This document shows positions 28,579 to 37,824 of a stretch of 57,420 nucleotides of DNA, piece by piece. The notes below the pieces were generated by a model, which had not been told where the DNA came from, did no database searches, and saw only the letters and a list, made by a program, of their open reading frames with translations. Location of the stretch: the NCBI GenBank assembly GCA_036554285.1, contig DATBNO010000115.1:1-57420 (forward strand), written 5' to 3'. The position numbers were made by a program, and so were the translations under genes. Every line of letters begins with the position of its first letter. The first letter of the stretch is position 1. The stretch comes from JADGGM01 sp025449955. GTDB lineage: Bacteria; Gemmatimonadota; Gemmatimonadetes; Gemmatimonadales; Gemmatimonadaceae.

Positions 28579-29639
28579 GGCGCCGCCTGGCGGTCATCGC
28601 GGGCGACGGCATCGGACCCGACGTCGTCGCCGAGGCGCTCAAGACACTCGCGGCGGTCGAAGACGTGTTCCACGTTGGTCTCGACGTGGAGCGTCTCCCG
28701 CACGGCGCCGACCACTACCTGAAGACCGGCGTCACCATTGCGCCTGCGGACATGCAGCGCCTCGGCGCCGACTTCGACGCCATTCTGTTGGGCGCGTTAG
28801 GCGACCCGCGCGTCCCCGGCAACGAGCACGCGCGCGACATCCTCCTCGGCATGCGCTTTCAGCTCGACCTGTACGTGAACGAGCGCCCGGCGCGCCTGAT
28901 CCACGAGCGCCTAACGCCGCTCAAAGGCAAGACGCCGCGCGATCTCGACCTCGTCGTGTTCCGCGAGAACACCGAAGGCCTCTACGTGTCGGTCGGCGGA
29001 ACGTTCAAGCAGGGAACCCCGGACGAGATCGCGATCGCCGAAGAGCTCAACACGCGCAAAGGCGTGGAGCGCATCATCCGGCACGCCTTCGCGTGGGCGA
29101 AGGAGCATGGAAAGACGCGCGTGACGATGGCCGACAAAGCCAACGCCATTCAGGCCCACCATCTGTGGCGGCGCGTGTTCGAAGAGGTCGGTCGCGAATA
29201 CCCGGGCATTCAGCGCGACACGCGATACATCGACGCGATGGCGATGGACCTCGTGCGGACGCCCGAGTCGTTCCAAGTCATCGTCACCGGCAATTTGTTC
29301 GGCGACATCCTGTCGGATCTCGCGTCGATGCTGGTCGGCGGACTCGGACTCGCGCCGAGCGCGAATCGCCACCCGGGCGGGGTGACGATGTACGAGCCAG
29401 TGCACGGCAGCGCGCCGCCGCTCGCCGGAAAAAATGTCGCCAATCCGATGGCGGCCATTCTCACGCTCGCCATGATGCTTGCGGATCTTGGCGCGGCTGA
29501 CGCCGGTCGAGCCGTCGGGGACGCCGTTGATGCCGCCATCGGCCAGGGTGTCGGTACGGCCGACGTCGGAGGCACGATGGGAACCCGCGAAGTGGGCGAC
29601 TGGGTCGCGACTCGAGTGCGCGAGGCGCGCGCCCGATAG
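28575..29639 (+). CDS. Isocitrate/isopropylmalate/tartrate dehydrogenase family enzyme
   Basis: The enzyme has 354 residues and a GTG start overlapping the cytochrome stop (GTGA). The N-terminal VIAGDGIGPDVVAEAL is the family mark. RENTEGLY resembles isocitrate and tartrate dehydrogenases more than LeuB, which has RELTGGIYFG. The metal-site region is DAMAMDLVRTPESFQVIVTGNLFGDILSD, followed by GGLGLAPSAN and EPVHGSAP. It would oxidatively decarboxylate a 2-hydroxy acid using NAD. No leuA, leuC or leuD is adjacent, so a leucine role is not supported by context. Confidence 0.85.
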   Translation: MRRRLAVIAGDGIGPDVVAEALKTLAAVEDVFHVGLDVERLPHGADHYLKTGVTIAPADMQRLGADFDAILLGALGDPRVPGNEHARDILLGMRFQLDLYVNERPARLIHERLTPLKGKTPRDLDLVVFRENTEGLYVSVGGTFKQGTPDEIAIAEELNTRKGVERIIRHAFAWAKEHGKTRVTMADKANAIQAHHLWRRVFEEVGREYPGIQRDTRYIDAMAMDLVRTPESFQVIVTGNLFGDILSDLASMLVGGLGLAPSANRHPGGVTMYEPVHGSAPPLAGKNVANPMAAILTLAMMLADLGAADAGRAVGDAVDAAIGQGVGTADVGGTMGTREVGDWVATRVREARAR

Positions 29640-29726
29640 CGCAGGTGCTCGGGCGCCATCCTTAGCAGTTCCCCCCGCATCGGTGACGGGTCATCTTTCA
29701 CCCACAGCACACGCATTGGAGACCCC

Positions 29727-30935
29727 GTGAAAACCCAGGGCCAAGCCCGTGATGTCGTTTTCTTGTCCGCCGTCCGCACACCCTTCGGCACGTTCGGCGG
29801 TGCATTCAAGGATTTGAGCGCGATCGATCTGACGGTGCATGCGGCGACGGCGGCCATGCAGCGCGCCGGCGTCGAGCCCAGCGCGATCCAGCATTCGATT
29901 TTCGGCAACGTGATGCAGACGACGTCGGATACGATCTATTTCGCCCGACACGTTGCGCTGCGCGCCGGATGCCCCAACGAGACGCCGGGGCTCACGGTAA
30001 ACCGCCTATGCGGATCCGGATTCCAAGCCGTGGTGAACGGCGCCGAGGAGATTCTGTTAGGCGAATCCGAATTGTGCTTGGTGGGCGGCGGCGAGTCGAT
30101 GTCGCAGGCGCCGCACATCGCACGCGGCCTCCGGTGGGGCCTACAGTTGGGCAAGATGCCGCCGCTCGAGGACTCGTTGTGGGAAGGACTCAAGGATCCG
30201 GTCGCCGGCTTGGCCATGGCCGAGACCGCCGAGAAACTGGCGGGCCAGTATCATCTCGACCGTGGATGTGTAGATGAATACGCGCTGCGCTCGCAGCAAA
30301 CGGCCCGCGATGCGTGGGCGTCAGGTGTATTCGACGAGGAAGTGATCGCGATTCCAGTGAAGAATCCCAAGACACGCCAGGTCGAACAGTTCCGCCGCGA
30401 CGAGCACATGCGTCCGGACACCACCCTCGAGGGGCTGGCGCGCCTCAAGCCCGTGTTCAAGGCGGACGGCGTAGTGACGGCCGGCAATGCGTCGGGCATC
30501 GGCGACGGCGCGGGCGCTCTCGTCGTGAGCAGCGCAGATTGGGCGACCAAGAACGGGAAGAAGCCGCTTGCCCGGCTGGTAGCTTGGGGTGTGGCCGGCG
30601 TCGACCCGACGATCATGGGCATCGGCCCCGTGCCCGCCACGAAAATCGCGCTCCGTAAGGCGGCCATGTCGCTGGATGACATGGACTTGATCGAAGTCAA
30701 CGAAGCGTTCGCGCCCCAGGTGTGCGCGGTCGAGAGAGAGCTCAAAATCCCGCGCGAGAAGTTCAACGTCCACGGCGGAGCCATCGCGCTCAGCCATCCA
30801 TTGGCCGCATCGGGAGCGCGGATCACGGCGCATCTGATCCATGCGTTGCGGGCCGCCGGCAAACGCTACGGACTCGGTTCTGCGTGCATTGGCGGTGGAC
30901 AGGGAATCGCTGTGATCATCGAGGCATTTGTGTGA
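29727..30935 (+). CDS. Acetyl-CoA C-acetyltransferase (thiolase)
   Basis: The product has 402 residues, starting at a GTG behind GGAG. The nucleophilic Cys lies in VNRLCGSGFQAV (C95). The later signatures are VHGGAIALSHPLAASG with the His, and CIGGGQGIA with the second Cys. It condenses two acetyl-CoA or cleaves acetoacetyl- or longer 3-ketoacyl-CoA. Together with the hydroxybutyryl-CoA dehydrogenase at 32998 it can form 3-hydroxybutyryl-CoA for storage polymer or degradation. Two unrelated envelope genes lie between them. Confidence 0.95.
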   Translation: MKTQGQARDVVFLSAVRTPFGTFGGAFKDLSAIDLTVHAATAAMQRAGVEPSAIQHSIFGNVMQTTSDTIYFARHVALRAGCPNETPGLTVNRLCGSGFQAVVNGAEEILLGESELCLVGGGESMSQAPHIARGLRWGLQLGKMPPLEDSLWEGLKDPVAGLAMAETAEKLAGQYHLDRGCVDEYALRSQQTARDAWASGVFDEEVIAIPVKNPKTRQVEQFRRDEHMRPDTTLEGLARLKPVFKADGVVTAGNASGIGDGAGALVVSSADWATKNGKKPLARLVAWGVAGVDPTIMGIGPVPATKIALRKAAMSLDDMDLIEVNEAFAPQVCAVERELKIPREKFNVHGGAIALSHPLAASGARITAHLIHALRAAGKRYGLGSACIGGGQGIAVIIEAFV

Positions 30936-30984
30936 TGCGCGCTCCAACGGCGCGTCATGCCACTCTAGCACCGGATCCATTCCC

Positions 30985-32121
30985 GTGAGCCGAAACCCAG
31001 CGTCGTCTTCCGCCCGATTTGTTGCCCTGTCGTTGGTGACGTGGTTAGCCGTTGCCTGCACGCCTCCTGGCGGCAGCGCCGCGGCCACCGCCGAACCACT
31101 CGCTCCTCGTCCCGACCTCACGTGGCGAGTGAGCACGCGCTACCAAGTTGACCTGTGGTTGCACGGGTACGCGATGCTACAGAAGGACACTACGCTCGTA
31201 CCGTACTTCAAGCCGGGCTATCGCGATTCGATCGAAGCGTTCAAGAAGCGCGGCAACATCACCACGCTGCTCGACACCGACAACGATTCGCTGCGGAATG
31301 AGCTCGCGTCCGACTCGAAACTGGTAGGCGGCCAGTTTCTCGGACTCTATTTTCGAAGCTGGGAGACGACGCAGAAAGCCGTCGATCAGTACCTGAAGAG
31401 TGTGACGTCTGACGACACGCAGCGCCGCATGAACACGCGGCAGATGTTCGACCCCGATTCACGTGCGGTGATCGGCATCATCCAGGCGTCATATTCTTCT
31501 CCCGCGGAACGGCAATGGCTGCGCACATTCACCGCGGCCATGAAAGACGAAGACACCAAGTACTACGCGAACTACTGGAGAACGCAGCAAACGGATCGTG
31601 CTGCAATTTTCGCGGCAGTGGATTCCCTGTGGACGCAAACCTACTTCACGAAATTCCGGAAGTTTCTTACGAAGTCGGGACAGTCGCGGGGAGAGATTCT
31701 GCTCTCGCTGCCCCTGGAAGGAGAGGGACGCACGCTTGGCGAGCCGGACCGCGGGCCCACTATCGCCGTCACGTTCCCGGACAGCGTGGCCTTGGCCGTA
31801 AACGCGATGTACGTGCTCGCCCACGAGGTCGTCTCGCCTGTGTCTAACGGAGCGGTGAACGACAACACCACGCCGGCCGAGAAAAAAGACGGAGTCGCGG
31901 ATCACTACACGAGCCCCGCGGCGGTTCGCGGCGGACTCCAACTGCTTCAGAAGGTCGCGCCCGAGTTGGTGGTCGGCTATGCGCGGTTCTATCTGGATGC
32001 CGCGCACATCTCGTACACGCCGGGCGCCGAGGTCGCAGCCATCGAAAAGGCGTTCCCGCTGCGCCAGACCATCGCCGATCAGCTCACGAACCAACTCAAT
32101 TCGGATCTGAGCGGCAGCTGA
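30985..32121 (+). CDS. Lipoprotein of unknown function
   Basis: The protein has 378 residues from the GTG at 30985; this start gives a clean lipoprotein signal (VALSLVTWLAVAC). The mature part is helical, with many Tyr/Trp residues (RYQVDLWLHGYAMLQ, FRSWETTQKAVDQYL). A stretch NAMYVLAHEVVSPVSNGAVND contains a His-Glu pair, but not the HExxH of zinc peptidases. I do not recognise a family. It stands 49 bases after the thiolase gene and 7 bases before the next gene, so the three may be co-expressed. Confidence 0.7.
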   Translation: MSRNPASSSARFVALSLVTWLAVACTPPGGSAAATAEPLAPRPDLTWRVSTRYQVDLWLHGYAMLQKDTTLVPYFKPGYRDSIEAFKKRGNITTLLDTDNDSLRNELASDSKLVGGQFLGLYFRSWETTQKAVDQYLKSVTSDDTQRRMNTRQMFDPDSRAVIGIIQASYSSPAERQWLRTFTAAMKDEDTKYYANYWRTQQTDRAAIFAAVDSLWTQTYFTKFRKFLTKSGQSRGEILLSLPLEGEGRTLGEPDRGPTIAVTFPDSVALAVNAMYVLAHEVVSPVSNGAVNDNTTPAEKKDGVADHYTSPAAVRGGLQLLQKVAPELVVGYARFYLDAAHISYTPGAEVAAIEKAFPLRQTIADQLTNQLNSDLSGS

Positions 32122-32128
32122 GTGATGC

Positions 32129-32932
32129 ATGGCGGATGAGAGCGGGCTGCCGGCGCGCCAACAGCCGCTCGATCGCACGGCGATGGAGCGGGTGTTGGCG
32201 CGCGCCGCCGAGTTGCAAGCGGCGGACGCGGATCCAACCGACGCGGTTCTCAACGAAGATCAGCTGATCGAAGTCGCGCGCGAAGTCGGACTGTCGCCGG
32301 AGCATTTGAAACAGGCGCTCGCCGAAGAGCGGAGTCGCGCGCAGGTCCCGGAAGAACATGGCGTCGCAGCGCGTCTGTTGGGCCCGGCGCACGTGCACGC
32401 GTCGCGCACTATCAAGGGGACGGCAGCGGCGACGCTCGACCGGCTCGATCTCTGGCTGCAGCGCGAAGATTCGATGCAGGTCAAGCGTCGATTGCCGGAC
32501 CGAATGCTGTGGGAGCCACGCTCGGGTCTCTTCAGCGAGATGCGGCGAGTGCTCAACGTGAGCGGACGCGGCTACTATCTGCGCCCAACGCGAGAAGTGG
32601 GCGCGACCGTGGTGCCGGTGGATGACGACCGCGTGCTGGTGCGTCTCGAAGCCGACCTGTCTAACGTTCGATTCGAGCGGACGGTGTGGGGAGGCGTCAT
32701 GACCGGCGGCGGCGTGTTGGGTACCGGCGCGCTCATCACACTCGGCTTTTTTGTGCCTGTCGCCCTGATTCCCGCCGCGGTGGCGGCGGTCGGCGGCTAC
32801 TTCGTCGCGCGCAGCCACGCGCCCCTCGTCACCCGCGCGCAACTCGCGCTGGAGCAACTCCTCGATCGCCTGGAGCGCGGCGACAGTCCGCCGCGTGCGA
32901 ACGTGTTGTCCGCGCTCGACGTGTGGCGCTGA
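32129..32932 (+). CDS. Two-helix membrane protein with helical N-terminal domain
   Basis: The protein has 267 residues. Residues 15-70 are helical, DRTAMERVLARAAELQAAD and NEDQLIEVAREVGLSPEHLKQALAEE, an arrangement I associate with small stress or shape-associated domains of unknown role. Residues about 190-235 contain two hydrophobic segments (GVMTGGGVLGTGALITLGFFVPVALIPAAVAAVGGYFVA) that make a membrane hairpin. The middle is beta-rich and soluble. No catalytic motif is seen. Gene order places it between a lipoprotein and a hydroxybutyryl-CoA dehydrogenase. Confidence 0.65.
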   Translation: MADESGLPARQQPLDRTAMERVLARAAELQAADADPTDAVLNEDQLIEVAREVGLSPEHLKQALAEERSRAQVPEEHGVAARLLGPAHVHASRTIKGTAAATLDRLDLWLQREDSMQVKRRLPDRMLWEPRSGLFSEMRRVLNVSGRGYYLRPTREVGATVVPVDDDRVLVRLEADLSNVRFERTVWGGVMTGGGVLGTGALITLGFFVPVALIPAAVAAVGGYFVARSHAPLVTRAQLALEQLLDRLERGDSPPRANVLSALDVWR

Positions 32933-32997
32933 CCGTGCTCGCCCGCGCACAGCGCCCGTCCTAACGGGCCCCATTCTCACCTCAAACGATCGTCCTC

Positions 32998-33891
32998 ATG
33001 ACAAACATCAAGACCGTCGGCGTCCTCGGCGCCGGACTCATGGGTTCCGGCATTGCGCAGGTGTGCGCGCAGAGCGGATTCACCACGAAGGTGCGCGAGG
33101 TGTCCGACGCTTTGGGCCAGCGCGGCAAGGCCAACATCGAGAAGAGCTTCGCCCGCGCCATCGAAAAGAGCAAAGGCAAGGTCACCGAAGCCGACCGCGA
33201 TGCGGCGATGGGCCGCCTCTCCTTCACCAGCAATCTTCGCGACCTCGCGGACTGCGACATCGTCATCGAGGCCGTGGTCGAAGACATCGAAGTGAAGAAC
33301 GCGATGTGGAAGGAGCTGGACGGCCTGTGCCCGGCGCACTCGATCTTCGCCTCGAACACATCCAGCCTGACGATTGCCGCAATGGCGGCGGCCACCACGC
33401 GACCTGGGCAGATGGTGGGCCTCCACTTCTTCAACCCGGTGCCCGTCATGAAACTCGTCGAGGTGGTGCGCACCGTGACCACGAGCGATGCCACCTTCGA
33501 CGCCGCCTACGCGTTCGCCCGCCAGTTAGGCAAGGAGCCCATCGCCGCCAAGGACAATTCGGGCTTCGTCGTGAACTTGCTGCTCGTGCCGTACCTGGTG
33601 GATGCGATCAACGCGCTCGAGCACGGCGTAGCCAGCGTCGAAGATATCGACAAAGGCATGATGCTCGGCACCGGATACCCCATGGGGCCGTTCACGCTGC
33701 TCGACTTCGTCGGCCTCGACACGACGTACAAGATCGCCGAGATCATGTTCGACGAGTATCGCGAGAAGCGGTATGCGCCGCCGCCGCTGCTCAAGCGCAT
33801 GGTGCTGGCCGGCATGTACGGCCGCAAGTCGGGAAAGGGCTTCTACGACTACACCGTCGACCCGCCGCGCGTCAACGACCTCGGCCTCTAG
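32998..33891 (+). CDS. 3-hydroxybutyryl-CoA dehydrogenase
   Basis: The enzyme has 297 residues. A Rossmann motif GVLGAGLMGSGIAQ starts at residue 7. The catalytic His is in GLHFFNPVPVMKLVEVV, and NSGFVVN and the C-terminal domain GYPMGPFTLLDFVGLDT complete the family pattern. It interconverts acetoacetyl-CoA and 3-hydroxybutyryl-CoA with NAD(P). It lies 65 bases after the membrane protein. It fits with the thiolase two genes upstream. No ribosome site is obvious. Confidence 0.95.
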   Translation: MTNIKTVGVLGAGLMGSGIAQVCAQSGFTTKVREVSDALGQRGKANIEKSFARAIEKSKGKVTEADRDAAMGRLSFTSNLRDLADCDIVIEAVVEDIEVKNAMWKELDGLCPAHSIFASNTSSLTIAAMAAATTRPGQMVGLHFFNPVPVMKLVEVVRTVTTSDATFDAAYAFARQLGKEPIAAKDNSGFVVNLLLVPYLVDAINALEHGVASVEDIDKGMMLGTGYPMGPFTLLDFVGLDTTYKIAEIMFDEYREKRYAPPPLLKRMVLAGMYGRKSGKGFYDYTVDPPRVNDLGL

Positions 33892-33925
33892 TCGGAAAGG
33901 CGTACAAATCCTAACGGACAGCGCC

Positions 33926-35563
33926 GTGCCGCACCTGTTGAAGGACCTCGTGTCCCGCGCGGCGTACAGCGAGGGTGCGGGCATTGCGCGGGCGGTGCCA
34001 CAGGCGGTCGTCGTGCCACAGACGCCGGATGAGGCGGCCGCGCTCGTCCGTTGGGCAGCATCCGCGCACGCGCCGTTGGTCCCACGCGGCTCCGGCAGCG
34101 GCATGGCGGGAGGCGCCGTCGGCGATGAAATCGTCGTCGATCTGAGCCGGCAGCGCGACATCCAGCCGGTGAGTGCGGCCGCCCGGAGCGTTGCCGTCGG
34201 GCCCGGTGCCATTCGCGACACCGTGAACGCCGCCGCCCAACGGAGCGGGTTGCGACTGCCGGTGGACCCGTCGAGTAGTGCATTTTGCACGGTCGGCGGA
34301 ATGGTCGCGACTAACGCAGCCGGCCCGCATACGCTGCGCTACGGATCGATGCGTCGGTGGGTGCGCGCGCTCGACTGCGTGTTCGCCGATGGCCGGCGGG
34401 CCGCGGTCCGGCGTGGGAGCCCACCGCCGCATGATGTCCCGGCCGTCCAGCGATTCCTCGAGGACGTGCGGCCGGTGATCGCAGGCGCCCGGGACGTGAA
34501 CGCGCACCGCGGCGTCCTCAAGGATTCATCCGGATACGCGATCCGCGAGTTCGCCGAGAGCGGCGAGATCATCGATCTCCTCGTGGGGAGCGAGGGCACG
34601 CTCGCACTCTTCGTCGGCATCGAGCTCGCGCTCGCACCACTACCGGGCGCGACGTCGAGTCTCTTGGCCACGTTCTCGTCACTCGAAAGCGCAGTGTCGG
34701 GCGCGCTCCGCGCGAGAGAGGCCGGCGCGTCTGCATGCGAGCTGCTCGATCGCACGTTTCTCGATGTCGTCGCGCAGAGCGGCACGGTGCGCTTCGAGTC
34801 TCACGTCGAAGCCGTACTCCTCGCCGAGGTAGAAGGCGAAACCACGTCCGCGGCCGCGACCAACGCGCACGCGCTTCGAACGGCGTTCGAGGATTCGGGA
34901 GCGTCGAACGTGCAAGTCGCGCTCGACGACGCCACCGAGCATACGCTCTGGTCGCTTCGCCACGCGGCAAGCCCGATCCTCTCGCGCCTCGACCCCGCGC
35001 TCAAGTCGATGCAGTTCATCGAAGACGGCGCCGTGCCGCCCGAGCGTTTACCCGAGTACGTGCGCGGCGTGCGGCGTGCGCTCGATGCCGCCGGCATTCG
35101 CGGCGTGATCTTCGGACACGCCGGCGATGCGCACGTGCACGTGAATCCGCTCGTCGACGTACGTCGGCCCGACTGGCGTGAGCGCGTCGAACAACTTCTC
35201 GACGACGTCGTGACCCTCACCGCAGCGCTCGGCGGCACGCTCAGCGGTGAGCACGGCGACGGGCGACTACGCACGCCGCTGCTCTCGCGCGTATGGCCGG
35301 CCGAGTTACTCGAGATGTTTGGCCGGATCAAGCACGCGTTCGATCCAGAGGGCATCCTCAATCCCGGCGTCAAAGTTCCGCTCGCCGGTCAACGCGCGAC
35401 TGCTGACATCAAATACGATCCGTCACTCGCGGCATTGCCCGCGGCGGCACGCGCGGCGCTCGATGTCGTGGAACGCGACCGTGCGTACGCCATGTCGCGT
35501 CTGGATCTCGTGTCGCGCGCGGAGGCCGAGGCCGCGACGCGCGACGCAGCACAGCGACGCTGA
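33926..35563 (+). CDS. FAD-linked oxidase (GlcD/D-lactate dehydrogenase type)
   Basis: The protein has 545 residues from the GTG at 33926; the first codons are uncertain because no ribosome site is clear. The FAD-binding PCMH domain has VPRGSGSGMAGGAVGDEIVVDLSR and STVGGMVATNAAGPHTLRYG-like CTVGGMVATNAAG. The C-terminal oxidase cap ends with IFGHAGDAHVHVNP and the metal/catalytic GTLSGEHGDG. It should oxidise a 2-hydroxy acid such as lactate or glycolate. GlcE and the iron-sulfur subunit GlcF are absent, so it may be a single-subunit form. It follows the dehydrogenase by 34 bases. Confidence 0.88.
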   Translation: MPHLLKDLVSRAAYSEGAGIARAVPQAVVVPQTPDEAAALVRWAASAHAPLVPRGSGSGMAGGAVGDEIVVDLSRQRDIQPVSAAARSVAVGPGAIRDTVNAAAQRSGLRLPVDPSSSAFCTVGGMVATNAAGPHTLRYGSMRRWVRALDCVFADGRRAAVRRGSPPPHDVPAVQRFLEDVRPVIAGARDVNAHRGVLKDSSGYAIREFAESGEIIDLLVGSEGTLALFVGIELALAPLPGATSSLLATFSSLESAVSGALRAREAGASACELLDRTFLDVVAQSGTVRFESHVEAVLLAEVEGETTSAAATNAHALRTAFEDSGASNVQVALDDATEHTLWSLRHAASPILSRLDPALKSMQFIEDGAVPPERLPEYVRGVRRALDAAGIRGVIFGHAGDAHVHVNPLVDVRRPDWRERVEQLLDDVVTLTAALGGTLSGEHGDGRLRTPLLSRVWPAELLEMFGRIKHAFDPEGILNPGVKVPLAGQRATADIKYDPSLAALPAAARAALDVVERDRAYAMSRLDLVSRAEAEAATRDAAQRR

Positions 35564-35652
35564 AACGACCGCGATGGTTTCCGCGAATCGCCTGCGCGAC
35601 TAAGTTACCACCGCTCGCGTCTCCCTCTCGCAAAACTCACGTTGCGCCCCGA

Positions 35653-36408
35653 ATGCCCGTCTACATCCACGAGCCGACCATTTCGCTGCTGGCGCGCCCC
35701 GCGTTCATCGAGCCATCGCACCTCCCGGTGAATTGGATCGGCGAGTCGACGGATGGCGAGCGACTCTCGGAATTTGCCGGACGCCTCTGCTACATGAGTC
35801 AGCGCAACCCCGCGAGCCGCTCGACGCACGAGTACCTCGAGAACATCAAGCGACAGGGCCACGGCAGCGTTCTCGAGCACGCGACGTATTCGCTGCTGCT
35901 CGAGGGGGTGAGCCGCTCGCTCACCCACGAGCTCGTGCGTCACCGCGCGGGCTTCGCGTACTCGCAGCTCTCACAGCGATACGTGGACGAATCCGAGGCG
36001 AACTTCGTGGTGCCGCCGGCGATCATCGGCGACGAGCATCTCGAGACAGCATGGCGCGAACAGATGGAGGCGGCGCAGCAGAGCTACGTGATGCTCGTCG
36101 AGCATCTCATGAAGCGCTACGCCTGGGTGGCGGACAAGGTTCATCGCCGGAAGATGGCGCGCGAGGGCGCGCGAGGCGTCCTGCCCAACTCGACGGAAAC
36201 CAAGATCGTCGCGACCGCGAACGCGCGCGCCTGGCGCACGATGCTCGAGCTGCGCTCGAGCGAAGGCGCGGAGCTCGAGATCCGTCGCGCGGCGGTCGCG
36301 GTGCTGCACGTGCTCTCCGGCGAAGCGCCGGCACTCTTTTCCGATTTCGAGATCTACGAAGCGGCCGACCGTCGTGAGGCGGCGCGCGTCGCCTACCACA
36401 AAGTCTGA
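35653..36408 (+). CDS. thyX: Flavin-dependent thymidylate synthase ThyX
   Basis: The protein has 251 residues. It carries the ThyX signature in the form RHRAGFAYSQLSQRY (about residues 96-110). The classic RHRxxS motif has Ser six residues into the motif; here Phe sits at that place and the spacing to SQRY is one residue longer than in the mycobacterial form. It also has HGSVLEHATYSLLLEG and RRKMAREGARGVLPNSTETK. It makes dTMP from dUMP using methylene-tetrahydrofolate, NADPH and FAD, and makes ThyA unnecessary. No thyA is seen in the window. Confidence 0.93.
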   Translation: MPVYIHEPTISLLARPAFIEPSHLPVNWIGESTDGERLSEFAGRLCYMSQRNPASRSTHEYLENIKRQGHGSVLEHATYSLLLEGVSRSLTHELVRHRAGFAYSQLSQRYVDESEANFVVPPAIIGDEHLETAWREQMEAAQQSYVMLVEHLMKRYAWVADKVHRRKMAREGARGVLPNSTETKIVATANARAWRTMLELRSSEGAELEIRRAAVAVLHVLSGEAPALFSDFEIYEAADRREAARVAYHKV

Positions 36409-36413
36409 GCCTC

Positions 36414-36432
36414 GCGCGTCACGATGACGCGC
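36414..36432 (+). other. Palindromic hairpin upstream of the first ATP-grasp gene
   Basis: Perfect 8-base arms, GCGCGTCA (36414-36421) and TGACGCGC (36425-36432), have a 3-base loop. It lies 5 bases after the thyX stop with no U-run. A very similar palindrome occurs before the second ATP-grasp gene (37754-37772), so it may be a shared element. Confidence 0.5.
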
Positions 36433-36520
36433 CGTCGCAAGAAACGCATTGCGCGATGATTTCGCGGTTCTTATTTTGCGCGCACGTGTGATGCGATGTC
36501 CGGCGACATGAGTGAATCGA

Positions 36521-37720
36521 ATGACGCAGATCGGATTCGCCTACAATCAGAAACCAGACGACGAGGAAGCGCGGACGGGCGATGATGAGCCCCGCGCCGA
36601 TGAAGAGCCTCCCAGTTTGTCTCGGAATCTGCGGTCGCGAATCGATGCTTCGTCTCGTGTCGCGGGCGCCATTCAGCCGTCGCCGGACACGTCTGGTCGG
36701 AACGAGACCGACGACGAGTTCGCCGAGTGGGACAGCTGCGAGACGATCGGCGCCGTCGAACACGCGCTCTCTGGATTAGGCGAAGTCGTACGACTCGAGG
36801 CGAACGCGGACTTTCCCGAGCGGCTACGGGCTGAGCGGCCAGACATCGTCTTCAACATGGCGGAAGGTCTTCGCGGCGTGAACCGCGAATCGCACGTCCC
36901 GGCCATGTGTGAGTTTTTCGGGATTCCGTATTCGGGATCGGATCCGTTCACGCTATCGTTGTGTCTGGACAAGGCGCGCACCAAGGAATGCCTCGCGTAT
37001 CACGGCATTCCGACGGCGCCCTTCCGAGTGATGCACGATGCGAGCACGCATCCGGAAGCGCTCGAGTTTCCGGTGTTCGTCAAGCCGGTGCACGAGGGCT
37101 CGTCGAAAGGAATCACCGAACGGAACTATTGCCGGACGCCGAGTGAGATGCGCGAACAGGTCGCCTTCTTGCTGGATCGCTATCGGCAGCCGGTATTGAT
37201 CGAAGAGTTTCTGACAGGCGCAGAATTCACCTGCGCTGTGTTGGGCAACGGCGCCGAGTCGCACGTACTGCCCATCGTCGGAATGAACTTTGATGTATTG
37301 CCTAGCGGATCGCTCCCGGTCTACGGATTCGAAGCGAAGTGGCTGTGGGATCGCCCGGACGAGCCGCTCGAGATTTTTGAATGCCCTGCGCGGATCGATG
37401 AAGCGCTGCGAGACACGATCGAACGAGTCGTGCTCGCCGCCTACCACGCGCTCGGCTGTCGCGATTGGTCGCGGATCGATGTGCGACTCGATGCGGCAGG
37501 CGTGCCCAACGTGGTCGAGGTGAACCCGCTTCCCGGGATCCTTCCCAATCCCGCAGACAACTCGTGCTTTCCCAAAGCTGCGCGCGCCGCCGGTATGAGC
37601 TACGACGAGCTCATTCAGACCTGCGTGCGTCATGCCGCGGACCGGCAGGGCGTGGCCCTGCCAAGCATCACTGCACGCGAACGCCGAATGAGCGTCGCGC
37701 GCGCAGTGGCCTCGAGCTGA
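36521..37720 (+). CDS. D-Ala-D-Ala ligase-like ATP-grasp enzyme A
   Basis: The protein has 399 residues, started at ATG 36521 (a GTG three codons earlier is possible). After MTQIGFAYNQKPD, residues about 13-65 are a hydrophilic, acidic insertion not found in standard Ddl enzymes. The ATP-grasp core has DIVFNMAEGLRG (in place of the HG-x-x-GEDG loop of Ddl), FPVFVKPVHEGSSKGI (ATP-binding Lys and Gly loop), IEEFLTGAEFTC, and the Mg site IDVRLDAAGVPNVVEVNPLPGI (Glu and Asn). It should make an amide bond between an amino acid and another substrate. It heads the group with a second ATP-grasp gene and lysine aminomutase. The substrate is unknown. Confidence 0.82.
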   Translation: MTQIGFAYNQKPDDEEARTGDDEPRADEEPPSLSRNLRSRIDASSRVAGAIQPSPDTSGRNETDDEFAEWDSCETIGAVEHALSGLGEVVRLEANADFPERLRAERPDIVFNMAEGLRGVNRESHVPAMCEFFGIPYSGSDPFTLSLCLDKARTKECLAYHGIPTAPFRVMHDASTHPEALEFPVFVKPVHEGSSKGITERNYCRTPSEMREQVAFLLDRYRQPVLIEEFLTGAEFTCAVLGNGAESHVLPIVGMNFDVLPSGSLPVYGFEAKWLWDRPDEPLEIFECPARIDEALRDTIERVVLAAYHALGCRDWSRIDVRLDAAGVPNVVEVNPLPGILPNPADNSCFPKAARAAGMSYDELIQTCVRHAADRQGVALPSITARERRMSVARAVASS

Positions 37721-37733
37721 AGTCGCATGCGAA

Positions 37734-37792
37734 CCCGCACTGAGTGCGGAACCCGCGCGTCATTCCGACGCGCTCGATCCGCCGCATCGCGG
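37734..37792 (+). other. Three short hairpins in the spacer between the ATP-grasp genes
   Basis: Stems are CCGCAC/GTGCGG (37734-37748), GCGCGTC/GACGCGC (37754-37772) and GCCGC/GCGGC (37780-37792). They fill most of the 104-base spacer. The middle stem repeats the palindrome upstream of the first ATP-grasp gene. There is no U-run. Confidence 0.5.
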
Positions 37793-37824
37793 CGACTCAA
37801 GCTCATCACGAGTTGGAGGAGCGC

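Noticed and set aside
36419..36763. 114-codon frame on minus before ATP-grasp A
   Set aside because: It has a basic low-complexity translation and no ribosome site; it overlaps the real gene.
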